Below are positions 9,136-18,130 of a stretch of 64,000 bases of DNA, piece by piece. Source of the DNA: Albidovulum sediminis (GTDB lineage Bacteria; Pseudomonadota; Alphaproteobacteria; Rhodobacterales; Rhodobacteraceae); contig NZ_JAOCQF010000001.1 in NCBI RefSeq assembly GCF_025380365.1, forward strand, positions 1,352,245-1,416,244. Reading direction: 5' to 3'. Made by a program: the position numbers and the translations under genes. A model generated the notes under the pieces. The model was not told the DNA's origin. It searched no databases and saw only the letters and a program-made list of their open reading frames with translations. Within the stretch, counting starts at the first letter, position 1. Every line of letters starts with the position of its first letter.

Positions 9136-12100
9136 CGATCGTGATCCTTGTGAATGCGCCCGCCCCGAAGGTGTCGGACAGTTGCGCCACGTGAAGCTCG
9201 AACGGGGCCGTCACCGCATCGGCCGCCGCCATCGCCGCGGAATAGGTCCAGAAGGGCTGCGCGAGCGTCGCTTCCCGGCGAATCGCGCCGTCCTTGACCA
9301 CGCGCAGCAGGTAGGTTTCCCGCGCCTCGCCAAGCGGCACCTCGATCCCGCTCCAGCTGTCGCCGCCGATCCGCGTCCTGCGCACCCAGGCAACCGACAG
9401 GTCGCCGCCCAGCCACTCTGCCCGCAGATGCGCGGGCGAATAGGGCCGCAGCCCGATCCCCGGAAACGCCTCGACAAGGTGAAGGTAGGACGGATCGTCA
9501 TAGCCCCGCGTTGCCGGCCCGATCCGGTAGTGCCGCGCCAGATCCCGCACCTCGAGCGATATCCCGATCTGCCTTGGCGCGCCGTCCAGAAGCACGACGC
9601 TGCTGCCCTCGGGCCAGGTTCCGGGCATCACTGCATCCGTCCCCGCCTGCCCGCGCAGCCTGAGGCGCAGGTCGTAGGTGTCGGGCGAGACCAGTTCGGC
9701 CTCGGCATACTGGAACACCTCCCAGTTGGTCGCGGAACCGTCGCCGATGGCCATAAGGTTCGCCCCGTTCAGGATCTGCTCCGCGCTTGCCGAACTCAGC
9801 GCGCCGCCCACGACCTCGACCCGCAGCGAGGGCCCGCGATCCCAGACACCGCCCTTCGCGGCGGCCAGCGGTGTCAGTGTCCGGCCGATGACGGCACGCG
9901 TCGCAAGAACCTGGTCGAGGACATAGCCCGCATCCGTGTCCGACGAATAGACCGCCACGCTGCCGGGCCAGGGATCGGCCGACGCCGCGATACGGGGCGC
10001 ATGCGCCACCTCGGTGCCCGACAGAAGCGGCAGGTCGAGGAAGAGCGCATGCACCGGCAAGGCCGGCACGAACGGGCGCGGGGCGACGGCCTGCTCGGTC
10101 TCGTCCGACGGGGCGTAGATCGCGGCCTCCACCCGTACCGCATCGACCGTCAGCGCGCCCGCCCGCTCCACCCTGTCGATACGATAGCGATGCGGGCCGA
10201 GGGCCACGACATCGCCCGCCCCGATAGCTCCCATCGACGGCGGCAGTGCGAACCGCGCCCCGTCGCGCGCGACGCGCGCCTCCGCCAGCCAGCGCTCCAC
10301 GATCCGCTGCCCCTCCGACCGCGTCAGCGCGAGGTTCAGTTCGGACTGCGCCACGCCACGCGTCTCCTCATCGGGAAAGACCGTCTCGACCGACCGGGCT
10401 TCGTAATCCCCTTCGGCCTCGACGAAATTCAGCCGGACCCTGCCTGCCACTTCCGCCTCTGGCGCGCGTTCCGTCTCGATCCAACCCTCCAGACCGTCCG
10501 TCACCGCAAGCTCCCCGGGCGACAGGTCGGACGTCACCCGCCTGTCCCGCATGGCGAACGCCAGCACTCCGTCGCGTTCCGCCGCCTCGAACCCGTAGCC
10601 CAGCATCAAAGGTTGCAACGCCGCGCGCCCGGTGCCGACATCGGCGACCGCATAGCCCCGGACAATCCCGTTCAGCCGCGCCACATCGATGGTGAAAAGG
10701 CCGGACCGGCCGCAGATTTCCGCCACCACGCGCGCCAGCGGCTGCGCGGACGCCCGCCCGTTCAGCCAGTGGCCCCGCGCATAGTTGTCGCCGTCCGACC
10801 ACAACTCCGTATTGCCGGGAAACTGCGGAAACGGCCGCGCATCCCACGCCCAGACATGCGCCCGGCTCATGTCGATCATCGGACCGTCGTAGATGTCCGA
10901 AACCGGATTGCGGGCGGGGTCACCCCAGTAGGCGTTCATCGCACGCAGGTACTGCATCTGGATCAGGTCGTCCCGGCGCCCGTCCGATCCGAACGGAAGC
11001 GCGCTTTCCGACGATTTGGGGTCGAGGAACTTGTTCGGCTCGTTTGTGCCCCGGTCGACCGCCGCGCATCCGTATTCGGTGAACCAGATCGGCTTCGAGC
11101 GCGGAACCCATGACGTCGGCTCGGTCTGCCGGGTGCCGCCCAGCCTTTCGTGGTGCGCATTCTCCCACCAGGACCTGAAGTCTTTCACCCGCCAGACCCA
11201 GGGCTCGCCATAGGCGCCGTCCTCGATCGGGGTGCGGATCTGTGCCTCACGATGGGCGGCGTTGGCATAGAACCAGTCGTAATGCTCCCCGCCCTCGACG
11301 TTGGCCTGAAGATAGTCGAGGTTGTAGATCGACCCCCAGGCGGCATCCGCCTGTGCTTCGCCCTCGCGCCAGTCCGACAGCGGCAGGTAGTTGTCCACAC
11401 CGACGAAGTCCACGTTCGGGTCCGACCAGAGCGCATCGAGCGGGTAGAGAAGGTCGCCCGACCCGTCCTGGAGGGCGTTGTATTCCGACCAGTCCGCCGC
11501 GTAGCTGATCTTCGTGCCCGGCCCCAGGATCGACCGGACATCCGCCACCAGCCGGCGCAAGGCCTCGACGGCCACGAAGGCGTCCCCTGCCCCCCTGATC
11601 CGCGTCAGCCCGCGCAGTTCCGACCCGATCAGGAACGCCTCGACCCCACCCGCCGCGGCGCACAGATGCGCATAGTGCAGGACGAAGCGGCGATAGGACC
11701 ATTCGTCAGGGCCCGAATAGGTGACATTGGTCCCGACGACCGCAAAGTCCGAAACCTGCGCCGCGCCGAAGAAGGCCGCGACCTCGGCATCCGCCGCCGC
11801 CGTCCGGTCGGGCGTGCCCGGCTCCCCCGGCGCCACCGACAGGGTGATGCGCCCGCGCCAGGGAAGGACCGGCTGATCCGCCGCCCCGCTCCATGGATCG
11901 GTCAGGTTGTTGCCCTCAAGCTGGTCCATCAGGATGAAGGGGCAAAACATCACCGCCTCGCCGCCCGCGCGAATGGCCGCGATCGCCTCGACCACCGCGG
12001 CATCGGCCGGGGTGCCCCCATAGACCGGGCGATCGTCCTTGCGGACGACCTCGGCGGCGGCGCTCCGCGCGATGCCCCCCGCGCGCCAGGGCATCTCCTG

Positions 12101-13027
12101 CCCGTCGCGCGCGCCATCCTCGACCTTCGGCTGCACCTCACAGCGGTCGCACCGCAGATCGCTGCCGAACCACGACACCACCAGCGAAACCGACCGGGCG
12201 TCGGGCAGTTCCTCGCGCAGCGCGCGCAGCGACACCGCAAGGTCCGTCCCCCCCGAGGGCGAATGGACATTGGCCGAAACGCTGCGGCCAAGGCCCGCGT
12301 TGTAACGAACCGGCGTCGTCGCCAGCGCATATTCCCCCGTCCCCGGGATCAGCACCACGCCCCGCACGCGCTGCCGAAGATCCTCGACGCCCTCGGTTCC
12401 GGGGCCCTGCGCCGGCCGGAACACCTCGAAGGAAAACTGCGGCACGCGGTTGCCGAAGCGGGTGATGTCCAGGTCCTCGAACACCACATAGGCTATGCCG
12501 CGATAGGCCGGGACGGTCCCCGCGCCCTCCACCGCCTCGATCTTCGGGTCCGGCAACTGGTCGCGCTCGCCGGAATAGACGCGCATCGTCACGTCTTCGG
12601 GCGAGATCTCGACACCGTCCGCCCAGATGCGCCCGACCCGCGCGATCGTTCCCTCGCACAATGCCACCGCCAGGCTGACGGTATAGGAAAACTCGGTGAC
12701 CTTCGGCTTGGGCTGCGCGCCCTTCCCCCCGCCCGAGGTGGTGACATGCTCAAGAAACCGCGTGGCCCAGATCACCTGACCCGAAACCCGCATCCGCCCC
12801 CAGACAAGGCCGACGGGGGCACCCTCGCTCGCCCCGGTCAGGCGGAAGCGGTCGATGCGACCGGTCTCCACCGCGCGCGACCCCGACCCCATCAGACGCT
12901 GGTCGATCGCGCGCCCGACCGTTGCCCCGATAGCGCGCCCGATCACCGCCCCCGACAGGCCGAGTACGGTCCCGCCGAAACCCGCGCCGACGAAGGCGCC
13001 GGCGGCCGACAGCAGTATTGTGGCCAT
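9128..13027 (-). CDS. GTA host-specificity/tail-tip protein (RcGTA g15-like)
   Basis: Largest protein of the window (1299 aa), matching the size of the GTA baseplate megatron that contacts the recipient cell. N-terminus: glycine/alanine-rich hydrophobic segment (GAFVGAGFGGTVLGLSG). The middle contains a TIM-barrel-like glycosidase-related region (VGVDNYLPLSDW, WFTEYGCAAVDRGTNEPNKF, HVWAWDARPFPQFP); the C-terminal part is phage-tail-like and beta-rich. I took the ATG at 13027 because sequence upstream belongs to the overlapping g14 region. It follows the g14 peptidase gene by 11 bases. Confidence 0.93.
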   Translation of the reverse strand: MATILLSAAGAFVGAGFGGTVLGLSGAVIGRAIGATVGRAIDQRLMGSGSRAVETGRIDRFRLTGASEGAPVGLVWGRMRVSGQVIWATRFLEHVTTSGGGKGAQPKPKVTEFSYTVSLAVALCEGTIARVGRIWADGVEISPEDVTMRVYSGERDQLPDPKIEAVEGAGTVPAYRGIAYVVFEDLDITRFGNRVPQFSFEVFRPAQGPGTEGVEDLRQRVRGVVLIPGTGEYALATTPVRYNAGLGRSVSANVHSPSGGTDLAVSLRALREELPDARSVSLVVSWFGSDLRCDRCEVQPKVEDGARDGQEMPWRAGGIARSAAAEVVRKDDRPVYGGTPADAAVVEAIAAIRAGGEAVMFCPFILMDQLEGNNLTDPWSGAADQPVLPWRGRITLSVAPGEPGTPDRTAAADAEVAAFFGAAQVSDFAVVGTNVTYSGPDEWSYRRFVLHYAHLCAAAGGVEAFLIGSELRGLTRIRGAGDAFVAVEALRRLVADVRSILGPGTKISYAADWSEYNALQDGSGDLLYPLDALWSDPNVDFVGVDNYLPLSDWREGEAQADAAWGSIYNLDYLQANVEGGEHYDWFYANAAHREAQIRTPIEDGAYGEPWVWRVKDFRSWWENAHHERLGGTRQTEPTSWVPRSKPIWFTEYGCAAVDRGTNEPNKFLDPKSSESALPFGSDGRRDDLIQMQYLRAMNAYWGDPARNPVSDIYDGPMIDMSRAHVWAWDARPFPQFPGNTELWSDGDNYARGHWLNGRASAQPLARVVAEICGRSGLFTIDVARLNGIVRGYAVADVGTGRAALQPLMLGYGFEAAERDGVLAFAMRDRRVTSDLSPGELAVTDGLEGWIETERAPEAEVAGRVRLNFVEAEGDYEARSVETVFPDEETRGVAQSELNLALTRSEGQRIVERWLAEARVARDGARFALPPSMGAIGAGDVVALGPHRYRIDRVERAGALTVDAVRVEAAIYAPSDETEQAVAPRPFVPALPVHALFLDLPLLSGTEVAHAPRIAASADPWPGSVAVYSSDTDAGYVLDQVLATRAVIGRTLTPLAAAKGGVWDRGPSLRVEVVGGALSSASAEQILNGANLMAIGDGSATNWEVFQYAEAELVSPDTYDLRLRLRGQAGTDAVMPGTWPEGSSVVLLDGAPRQIGISLEVRDLARHYRIGPATRGYDDPSYLHLVEAFPGIGLRPYSPAHLRAEWLGGDLSVAWVRRTRIGGDSWSGIEVPLGEARETYLLRVVKDGAIRREATLAQPFWTYSAAMAAADAVTAPFELHVAQLSDTFGAGAFTRITIDG

Positions 13028-13038
13028 TGCAGCCCTCC

Positions 13039-13461
13039 TCAGGGAAAATCGAACCGCGCCACCACACGGCGGCGCCAGGGAACGGTCAGCGCACTTTCCA
13101 CGACGCCATGCCCAGAATAGGCATGGATGAAACCTTCCGGGCCCGAAGCGATGCCGAGATGCTTGGCCACCGCGCCCTCGCGCATCCGGAACAGGAGGAC
13201 CTGCCCGGCGGTCACCGGCCCCCCCGCCGGGATCAGGTGGCGCGACGCCGCGCGCCACAGCCTCTCCTCGCCGCCCGGTTCGGACCAGTCCCGCGTGTAG
13301 GCGGGCACCACCTCCGGCTCGTGGCCATAAAGCGCGCGCCAGACCCCGCGCAGAAGGCCGAGGCAATCGCATCCCCCGCCCCGGCAGGACGCCTGGTGAC
13401 GGTAGGGCGTACCGATCCAGTCCCGCGCGACAGCGACCGCGCGCTCCCCCACATCGCTCAT
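13039..13461 (-). CDS. GTA NlpC/P60-family peptidoglycan peptidase (RcGTA g14-like)
   Basis: 140-aa cysteine peptidase expected to sit in the tail tip and cut cell-wall peptides during DNA delivery. It carries the NlpC/P60 catalytic cysteine in GGGCDCLGLLRGVW and a histidine in AKHLGIAS, plus the opening WIGTPYRHQAS typical of GTA/phage cell-wall peptidases. The start at 13461 overlaps the g13 stop by 4 bases (ATGA), supporting the short form over a longer frame that begins at 13659 inside g13. Confidence 0.92.
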   Translation of the reverse strand: MSDVGERAVAVARDWIGTPYRHQASCRGGGCDCLGLLRGVWRALYGHEPEVVPAYTRDWSEPGGEERLWRAASRHLIPAGGPVTAGQVLLFRMREGAVAKHLGIASGPEGFIHAYSGHGVVESALTVPWRRRVVARFDFP

Positions 13462-14348
13462 CGCCGCAGGCTCCCGCCGTCGTGGACCGCGCCGGATGCG
13501 GGATAGTTGATCAGCCAGTCCTCCCCCGGAATATCCGGAAAACCCTGAAAGTTCAGCAGGTTCGCGAACTTGAGCCGGCAGGTCTCCACGCGCTTGTCGC
13601 ATCCTGCCTCGACCCGGATCAGGTCGCCTGGTCCCGGCTCCACGCCAAGCGCCTGCCAAAGCTCGATCTCGCGCTCTGCGCCCCGGATGCGGTCGTTCTT
13701 GACGACCCCGGTCAACCCCGCGGCAGGTCCGTCCAGCACCGACAGCCGCCCCTTCTCGAACCAGCGGTCGTCAAATCCCGCCAGCGCGGAAAAGCGGAAG
13801 ACCCGCCCCTCCTCCACCGTCTCGACCGGCAGTTCGGCCCGGAACCCCGGCTGCGCGGTGTCGAAGCCGCAGGCCGCATCGCCCAGAATCGCCGAACAGC
13901 GGGCATGGTAGATACGCCCCTGCGGCTGGCCCAGAAGCTCCGCCAACCCCCTCAACTCCGCGCTGAACGCCCCGCCCTTGCGCGTGACCTCTCCCAGAAC
14001 GCCCCGGAAGATCAGCGCGCGCTGGGATACGTCGCCCCAGTTGACCAGCCAGGTCCGAACCTCGGCACCGTCGTAGCGCCCGGCCAGGATGTCCTCATCG
14101 CTGATCGCCTCCGAACTCAGCGCGCCGAAGGCTTCCGAGTTGTCGACGGCAAGCCCCGTGCCGCTTTCGAGCGCCCGAGCCGTCAGCCCGGTATCGGGGC
14201 GGAAGAGAAGCCCGTCGAACGCCAGCGCCCGGTCATGGTCGGTGAAGCCAAGCGTCACCCCATCCCTGCGCGTGATCGCGAAGGCACGGGAAACCGTCGT
14301 CGCCCCGCTTGCCAGATGCGCCAGCAGGTCCGTCGAAAAACCGCTCAC
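13458..14348 (-). CDS. GTA baseplate hub protein, DUF2163 (RcGTA g13-like)
   Basis: 296-aa tail-hub protein. N-terminal beta domain (AFAITRRDGVTLGFTDHD) is the DUF2163 opening; the C-terminal part has the four cysteines of the phage hub family: RCSAILGDAACGFD and, further on, CDKRVETC. In phage lambda the related protein gpL binds a [4Fe-4S] cluster with this kind of arrangement, so a cluster is likely here too (inference from family). It overlaps g12 and g14 by 4 bases each, consistent with stoichiometric coupled translation. Confidence 0.92.
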   Translation of the reverse strand: MSGFSTDLLAHLASGATTVSRAFAITRRDGVTLGFTDHDRALAFDGLLFRPDTGLTARALESGTGLAVDNSEAFGALSSEAISDEDILAGRYDGAEVRTWLVNWGDVSQRALIFRGVLGEVTRKGGAFSAELRGLAELLGQPQGRIYHARCSAILGDAACGFDTAQPGFRAELPVETVEEGRVFRFSALAGFDDRWFEKGRLSVLDGPAAGLTGVVKNDRIRGAEREIELWQALGVEPGPGDLIRVEAGCDKRVETCRLKFANLLNFQGFPDIPGEDWLINYPASGAVHDGGSLRR

Positions 14349-14977
14349 AGCCGCACCTCCACGACCGGAACGTTCGGCACCTCGCCTGCCTGGAAGGACG
14401 CGACCGAAACCTGGATCGCCTCGGTGTCGAAGCGCACCGGAACGTCGAACTCGAACCCCGCGGTCACCGTTTCCCCGACCGCCGGCGGCGAGGCGAAGGT
14501 GATCAGCCCGCTTGCCCCGTCGACCGCGTAGTGCACCGCCTCCGCCAGTTCGTCGCCCTGAAGACCCACGCGCACCGTCCCCGCGACCGGCTTCACGATG
14601 CGCCGTACCTGCACGTATCCGCCCGAGGCATAGGCCTTGGTCAGCTGGAACCCGGTGCGGACCCCGTCACCCGTGCCGATCACCTGATCCGTATAGACCG
14701 GCGTGGCGGAGGGGGCGCAGGACTTGTAGTCGGTCCAGTCCTTCCAGCGGAAGGCGTGCAACTGCCCCTGCCGCGCCTCGAAGAACGCGATCAGTTCGCC
14801 GATGTCGTCCAGGCTGCGCAGGCTGACGCCTGCGTCATAGCGACGGCGCGCCTCGGCCCAGGGGGTGTTGCGCTCCTCGAACCCGTTGGCCAGCGCGACG
14901 ACCTCCGTCCGCCGCTCCGGTCCGCCGACCGAGCCGAAACTCAGCTTGACCGGAAATCGTACCTCGTGAAAGGCCAT
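14345..14977 (-). CDS. GTA distal tail protein, DUF2460 (RcGTA g12-like)
   Basis: 210-aa protein beginning MAFHEVRFPVKLSFGSVGGP, the standard opening of DUF2460 phage/GTA proteins, which form the distal tail ring joining tube to baseplate. Conserved FRWKDWTDYKSC and GVRTGFQLTKAY segments are present. It lies 9 bases after g11 and overlaps g13 by 4 bases. Confidence 0.92.
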   Translation of the reverse strand: MAFHEVRFPVKLSFGSVGGPERRTEVVALANGFEERNTPWAEARRRYDAGVSLRSLDDIGELIAFFEARQGQLHAFRWKDWTDYKSCAPSATPVYTDQVIGTGDGVRTGFQLTKAYASGGYVQVRRIVKPVAGTVRVGLQGDELAEAVHYAVDGASGLITFASPPAVGETVTAGFEFDVPVRFDTEAIQVSVASFQAGEVPNVPVVEVRL

Positions 14978-14986
14978 GGCTTCTCC

Positions 14987-15649
14987 TCACCTGTTGCGTT
15001 CGCCGCGCGCCAGCGCGCGGGCCATCTGCGCGGCGATCTGGCTCTGGCTGCGGGCAAAGCCCTGCACGTCCGGCGTGGTCACGTTGACGACGACGTTGAC
15101 CGCCCGCCCCCCGCCCGCGCCCTGCACGCCAAGCCGCCCGTCCGCCCCCCGCATCAGCGGCATGATCGCCTCCGGACCCGCCTCGCCCATCAGCCCCGTC
15201 GCCCCGCGCATCGGAAAGACGGTGGGAGAACTGACGATGCCGCCGCGGGCAAAGGGCATGACCCGCCCCTGCGCGAAGCCCGCCCCCTTCTCGAAGGCAA
15301 AGACCCCGCTCAGCGCGCTGTTCAGCCCGTTTGCCAGTGCACCGCCCAGCGCGTTCTGCACCGGGGCCAGCGCGATGTTGGTGACCGTGTCCACGATCGA
15401 CTGCGCCACGCCCTTCAGCGCATCCGACAGCCGCACCCCGTCCAGAACCAACCCGTCGAAGGCGCGCCTCAGCCCGCTGCCGATGCCGCGCGACAGCGTG
15501 TTCACCTCGCGCCCGGTGAACACCATGCTGTCCCGCATCCGCAAAAGCTCGGCATCGAAGGCCGCCGCCATCGTCCGCGCACCCCCCAGCGACTGCTCCA
15601 GCGCCGCCGCCTGCGCCTCAAGCCCGTCCAACCCGTCCGTCACCGCCAT
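14987..15649 (-). CDS. GTA tail tape-measure protein (RcGTA g11-like)
   Basis: 220-aa Ala/Gly/Arg-rich helical protein. In phages the tape measure sets tail length; GTA tape measures are very short, matching the short GTA tail. The C-terminal half has VFPMRGATGLMGEAGPEAIMPL, the motif found at the end of many tape-measure proteins. The ATG at 15649 has a GGAAG ribosome site and lies inside the end of the preceding small gene (32-base overlap). Confidence 0.88.
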   Translation of the reverse strand: MAVTDGLDGLEAQAAALEQSLGGARTMAAAFDAELLRMRDSMVFTGREVNTLSRGIGSGLRRAFDGLVLDGVRLSDALKGVAQSIVDTVTNIALAPVQNALGGALANGLNSALSGVFAFEKGAGFAQGRVMPFARGGIVSSPTVFPMRGATGLMGEAGPEAIMPLMRGADGRLGVQGAGGGRAVNVVVNVTTPDVQGFARSQSQIAAQMARALARGERNR

Positions 15650-15845
15650 TTCCGCTTCCTTCCGTCATGTCGGGCCAGGCCGCGATCAGCTCGTCCAGCC
15701 GCGCCCGGTTCAGCGGCCGCACAGCCTGCGGCTCGCCCAGCATCAAAACCAGCTCCGCCGGCGTCAGCCGCCAGAACTCCTCCGGCCTGAGGCGCAGGCG
15801 GCAAAGCCCCGCCTTCAGCAGGGCCGGCCAGTCGAACCGCCGCAT
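15618..15845 (-). CDS. GTA small tail-assembly protein (RcGTA g10.1-like)
   Basis: 75-aa protein (RRFDWPALLKAGLCRLRL, EEFWRLTPAELVLML) matching the short phage-conserved family encoded between the tail chaperone and tape measure in GTAs, probably the second chaperone component. The ATG at 15845 shares its A with the TGA of the preceding gene (TGATG), so I preferred it over the GTG one codon upstream. Too small to judge function beyond position and family. Confidence 0.8.
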   Translation of the reverse strand: MRRFDWPALLKAGLCRLRLRPEEFWRLTPAELVLMLGEPQAVRPLNRARLDELIAAWPDMTEGSGNGGDGRVGRA

Positions 15846-16162
15846 CACCCCTCCGGTGCCGCAAACGCCCGCGCCAGAAGCTCCGCCGCGGCGCGCGCCG
15901 CACCGACCGGGCCGCCAGCGATCTCGGCCGTCATCAGGTCATCGGCCGTCCCGCGCCATCCGCCGCCACGCAGCCCCGCGACGACCAGCAGAAGGACATC
16001 GCGGCTCGCATAGCGCCCGCTCTCGAACCGTTCCGCCAGTTCGACCAAGGACCCCGCGCCCAGCGCGGCCTCAAGCTCGGCCAGCGCGCCAAGCGTCAGC
16101 TTCGCCACGTGGCGCTCGCCATTCACGGCAATCTCCACCTCGCCCGCCCAGGGGTTGGCCAT
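15845..16162 (-). CDS. GTA tail-assembly chaperone family protein (RcGTA g10-like)
   Basis: 105-aa protein (MANPWAGEVEIAVNGERH, AELEAALGAGSL) of the gene-transfer-agent family between the major tail protein and tape measure. By position it corresponds to phage tail chaperones that coat the tape measure during assembly. Start and stop form TGATG overlaps with both neighbours, so g9-g10-g10.1 are tightly coupled in translation. Confidence 0.85.
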   Translation of the reverse strand: MANPWAGEVEIAVNGERHVAKLTLGALAELEAALGAGSLVELAERFESGRYASRDVLLLVVAGLRGGGWRGTADDLMTAEIAGGPVGAARAAAELLARAFAAPEG

Positions 16163-16584
16163 CAGACCGACACCAGCGGCGTGAAGCCCAGCGCCCCCGC
16201 CGAGGCCAGCGACAGCTCATAGGTCGCCTCGCCGTTGTAGCTGCCGCCATATTCGATCGCCGTGATCTGGAACGGGCCCTCGATCACCCCGAAGTCGGGA
16301 ATGACCACCTGAAACCCCGCAACGACCCCGTCGAAGAAGATCTGGCGCGCGCGTTCGTCGGTGGCGCCGTCCACGAAGACGCCGGACCCGGACACCGCCG
16401 CGGACCGCACGCCGGCGCCGCCCAGCAGTTCGCGCCAGCCGCCCTGGCTGTCGAGGCTTGTCACATCCACCGTCTCGGCGTTGAAGCTGATCCGCGTGGC
16501 CCTGAGCCCCGCGATCGTCGAAAACTGCCCGTCCCCCGTCAGGTCGAGCTTGATGAGTAGGTCCTTGCCGTTCTGGGCCGCCAT
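16162..16584 (-). CDS. GTA major tail (tube) protein (RcGTA g9-like)
   Basis: 140-aa tail-tube subunit of the TP901-1-type major tail protein family: MAAQNGKDLLIKLD opening, TRISFNAETVDVTSLDSQGGWRELLGGAG in the middle, and YNGEATYELSLASAGALGF near the end. Polymerises as hexameric rings around the tape measure. Preceded by a ribosome site and a 57-base gap from g8, which probably allows higher expression of this abundant protein. Confidence 0.93.
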   Translation of the reverse strand: MAAQNGKDLLIKLDLTGDGQFSTIAGLRATRISFNAETVDVTSLDSQGGWRELLGGAGVRSAAVSGSGVFVDGATDERARQIFFDGVVAGFQVVIPDFGVIEGPFQITAIEYGGSYNGEATYELSLASAGALGFTPLVSV

Positions 16585-16641
16585 GTCCGGTCTCCGATTG
16601 ATGTTGATGGGGCATCGCCCCGAAATCCTGGGTCCGCGTAC

Positions 16642-17049
16642 TCAGTCCTCGACGCGCGCGCGGAATGTCAGGTCGATCCGGCGCACGTCCGCCTCCTCGA
16701 CCCGGCGCGCGCGGGCGCGCAGGAACCACAGGCCCACGAGCCTTCCGCGCGTCAGGACAAGCGGTGCCCCGACCAGCGCGTCCGACACCGCCGCCGCGAC
16801 CGCCTTGGCGGTCTGGAACCCCGCCGCATCGGTCACGACCGAGACGACGAATTCATGAAACGCCCCGCGCCCCACCTGGTCGGAGGCATCGCGCGCGTCT
16901 TCCGGGCCAAGCGACACATAGGTTCCGCCCGCCGCCCCCGGAGGGGCCGCATCGTAGATCGCGCCAGAGACCAGAGCACCCAACGCGCCATCCGCGGAAA
17001 GCCTCTGGTAGACCGCGGCCTGAAGGGCTGCCGCCACGCCGTAGCTCAT
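16642..17049 (-). CDS. GTA tail terminator protein, DUF3168 (RcGTA g8-like)
   Basis: 135-aa DUF3168 protein (MSYGVAAALQAAVYQRL, SLGPEDARDASD, HEFVVSVVTDA), the family capping the head-proximal end of the tail tube. I took the ATG at 17049, which overlaps the g7 stop by 4 bases (ATGA), rather than the longer open frame running to 17280 inside g7. Confidence 0.9.
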   Translation of the reverse strand: MSYGVAAALQAAVYQRLSADGALGALVSGAIYDAAPPGAAGGTYVSLGPEDARDASDQVGRGAFHEFVVSVVTDAAGFQTAKAVAAAVSDALVGAPLVLTRGRLVGLWFLRARARRVEEADVRRIDLTFRARVED

Positions 17050-17384
17050 GCCAGAACCTCCTCCTGCGCAAAGCAGGTCAGATAACGCCCGTCGGGGTCG
17101 TTCTCGGCGACCGCCGCGATGCGAAACACCCGCGCCCCCTCGCGCAACCGCTGATCGGGCTTGGGGCGGCGCGGCGCGCCGAAGGGGGCCGCCCGCACAA
17201 CGATGCGATAGGTCACCGCCGACACCGTCACGAACTCGCCCGCGCGTTCCCGCCCCGCGCCCGCGGCGATGGCGGCCCAAAGCACGCCCTTTGCCTGCCA
17301 GAGCGTGGAAAACCCGCCCGCCCCGTCCGGCACGCGCTCCGCCTCCTCAAGCACCAGGCGCCGGTTCAGCCGTATCCCGCTCAT
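17046..17384 (-). CDS. GTA head-closure (stopper) protein (RcGTA g7-like)
   Basis: 112-aa head-tail joining protein with the phage head-closure pattern LNRRLVLEEAERVPDGAGG at the start and FRIAAVAENDPDGRYLTC near the end. Seals the portal channel after packaging. Overlaps g6 and g8 by 4 bases each. Confidence 0.9.
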   Translation of the reverse strand: MSGIRLNRRLVLEEAERVPDGAGGFSTLWQAKGVLWAAIAAGAGRERAGEFVTVSAVTYRIVVRAAPFGAPRRPKPDQRLREGARVFRIAAVAENDPDGRYLTCFAQEEVLA

Positions 17385-17977
17385 GCGCCACCTCCGCCCA
17401 GGACGCGGACATTGCGCCAGCGTTCGATCAAGGCCGCGATCCCATAGGGCATCGCCCGCCCGCCGCCCGCCTCGTGGCGATGCTCGTGGTACTCGGCCGC
17501 CAGCAGGAACACCGCCTGTGCCAGATCGGGCGGCACGTCGGCCCAGGCGGGCCCGAACCCCGCCGTGAAGACCACCTCGACCGTGCCGCCCGCCGGAACT
17601 CCGGGCAAGTAACCGCCCGCCCCCTTCAGCCGGGGACGATGCAGGTCGCGCTCCAGCGCATAGCGCGCGGGCGCGACCGTTTCCGTCCCCCCCGCCGCAT
17701 CCCTCAGCGTCACCGACGCCACCGCCGACACCGGCGCGACCGGAAGCGCCTGCGCCCAGTCGTCGCGCCAGTCCGTCAGCTCCAGCCGGAAATCGCGTGC
17801 TAGGATCGCCTTGCCGGTCCGCGCCTCGATCGCGGCCAGGGCCGCGCGCAGGTAGGCTTCGGCCAGCGCATCCTCCGTCCCGTCATCGGCAAACCCGGTG
17901 CCAAGCCGAAGGTGGTCCTTGAAGGCCGCAACCGGCAACGCGGCCAGTGCGACCGGGTTCAACTCGCTCAGCATCAT
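17381..17977 (-). CDS. GTA head-tail adaptor protein (RcGTA g6-like)
   Basis: 198-aa adaptor that docks on the portal. Seen: the gp6-like opening (ALPVAAFKDHLRLGTG), DDGTEDALAEAYLRAALAAIEARTGKA, and a C-terminal YHEHRHEAGGG region. The first of two adjacent ATG codons (17977) lies 7 bases after GGAG. A 153-base gap separates it from the capsid gene. Confidence 0.9.
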   Translation of the reverse strand: MMLSELNPVALAALPVAAFKDHLRLGTGFADDGTEDALAEAYLRAALAAIEARTGKAILARDFRLELTDWRDDWAQALPVAPVSAVASVTLRDAAGGTETVAPARYALERDLHRPRLKGAGGYLPGVPAGGTVEVVFTAGFGPAWADVPPDLAQAVFLLAAEYHEHRHEAGGGRAMPYGIAALIERWRNVRVLGGGGA

Positions 17978-18130
17978 GGAAAATCTCCGAAAGTCCCGCC
18001 CTCCCGCCGAGAGTCGGGCGCGGGGCAAGCCGGTGCCGCTCGGACGGAGGGAGCAGCTAGACGACACCGGCCGGGCATCCCCGCGCCCGTCCGGGCCGGG
18101 GCATGCCGCCCCGACCCATCCGCCGCCGCC

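Noticed and set aside
8816-11113. 765-codon open frame antisense to the GTA tail-tip gene
   Set aside because: Low-complexity Arg/Pro/His composition and no ribosome site; explained by codon bias of the opposite strand.
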